In this document: positions 21,016-21,061 of the stretch, one piece after another | Layout of the letters: every line of letters starts with the position of its first letter | Numbering within the stretch: the stretch's first letter is position 1 | Source of the DNA: T1Sed10-7 sp046483565 | GTDB lineage: Bacteria; Actinomycetota; Nitriliruptoria; Nitriliruptorales; Nitriliruptoraceae | Assembly: GCA_046483565.1 (NCBI GenBank) | Contig: JAWOCZ010000086.1 | Coordinates: 1-21,061, forward strand | DNA length: 21,061 nucleotides | Reading direction: 5' to 3' | The notes under the pieces: model-generated | Databases searched by the model: none | What the model was told of the DNA's origin: nothing | What the model saw: only the letters and a program-made list of their open reading frames with translations | Program-made: the position numbers and the translations under genes

Positions 21016-21061
21016 GTGGATCTCGGCCAAGCTCCGGAGCTTGGCCGAGATCCACTCACTC
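21010..21061. repeat. Perfect 52-bp palindrome at the end of the window
   Basis: The left arm 21010-21035 (GAGTGAGTGG...CAAGCTCC) is followed without spacer by its exact reverse complement 21036-21061 (GGAGCTTGG...CACTCACTC); the centre is TCC|GGA. All 26 pairs match, and the arm ends on the last base of the window. Possible explanations are a fold-back assembly or library artefact, a genuine perfect palindrome that stopped assembly, a palindromic intergenic repeat, or a transcription terminator of the monooxygenase operon (no T-run and no loop, so weak). Confidence 0.9.

Noticed and set aside
1..21061. CRISPR arrays, tRNA/rRNA genes, transposases, phage or toxin-antitoxin modules
   Set aside because: I looked for regularly spaced repeats, cloverleaf sequences, recombinase motifs and small coupled toxin-like pairs and found none that could be supported.

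Overview
The window is very GC-rich (I estimate about 70% or more) and densely coded. It has short intergenic gaps, many GTG starts, an actinobacterial-type DUF2510 protein, a NfeD–FloA pair and a CSG-type histidine ammonia-lyase. Together these point to an Actinomycetota chromosome, plausibly a deep-branching or environmental lineage. That placement is inferred from style and gene content, because no rRNA or other phylogenetic marker is present. The last 52 bases are a perfect palindrome that ends exactly at the last base, so the window probably ends at a contig edge.

Layout, left to right. (1) Minus-strand block 1-2919: the N-terminal part of a winged-helix/4Fe-4S-type protein that runs off the left edge, an eight-helix membrane protein, and glycyl-tRNA synthetase. 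(2) Plus-strand block 3072-7081: a tocopherol-cyclase-family protein diverging from glyS, a ClC chloride carrier/channel with two CBS domains and a C-terminal TrkA-C-like domain, and a double-hotdog acyl-CoA thioesterase. (3) Minus-strand block 7102-11288: a DUF2510/PPC membrane protein with its own promoter, and an ABC ATPase–permease pair followed closely by histidine ammonia-lyase. (4) Plus-strand 11415-14140: NfeD (membrane ClpP-class protease), FloA (bacterial flotillin) and a translationally overlapping 71-residue protein. (5) A divergent EamA (DMT) exporter and MocR-type regulator, with repeats in the 83-bp gap between them. (6) A Nudix hydrolase of the CoA-diphosphatase type converging on the cis-prenyltransferase UppS. 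(7) Plus-strand operon 18399-21015: class B flavin monooxygenase, an extended SDR overlapping it by 4 bp, and a well-signalled third start that reads only 26 codons before stopping inside the terminal palindrome.

Most lead genes are preceded by a hexamer of the form TA-S-S-S-T (S = G or C), placed as an actinobacterial -10 box should be. In two cases (ClC and Nudix) it lies 7-8 bases from the start codon, predicting leaderless mRNAs. I saw no tRNA, rRNA, CRISPR array, transposase, integrase or prophage gene, and no gap longer than about 150 bases without a gene. I see no convincing multi-gene previously undescribed system; this is mainly ordinary chromosome. The most unusual items are the terminal palindrome with the broken third gene, the ClC with altered signature residues, and the small third gene of the nfeD–floA operon.
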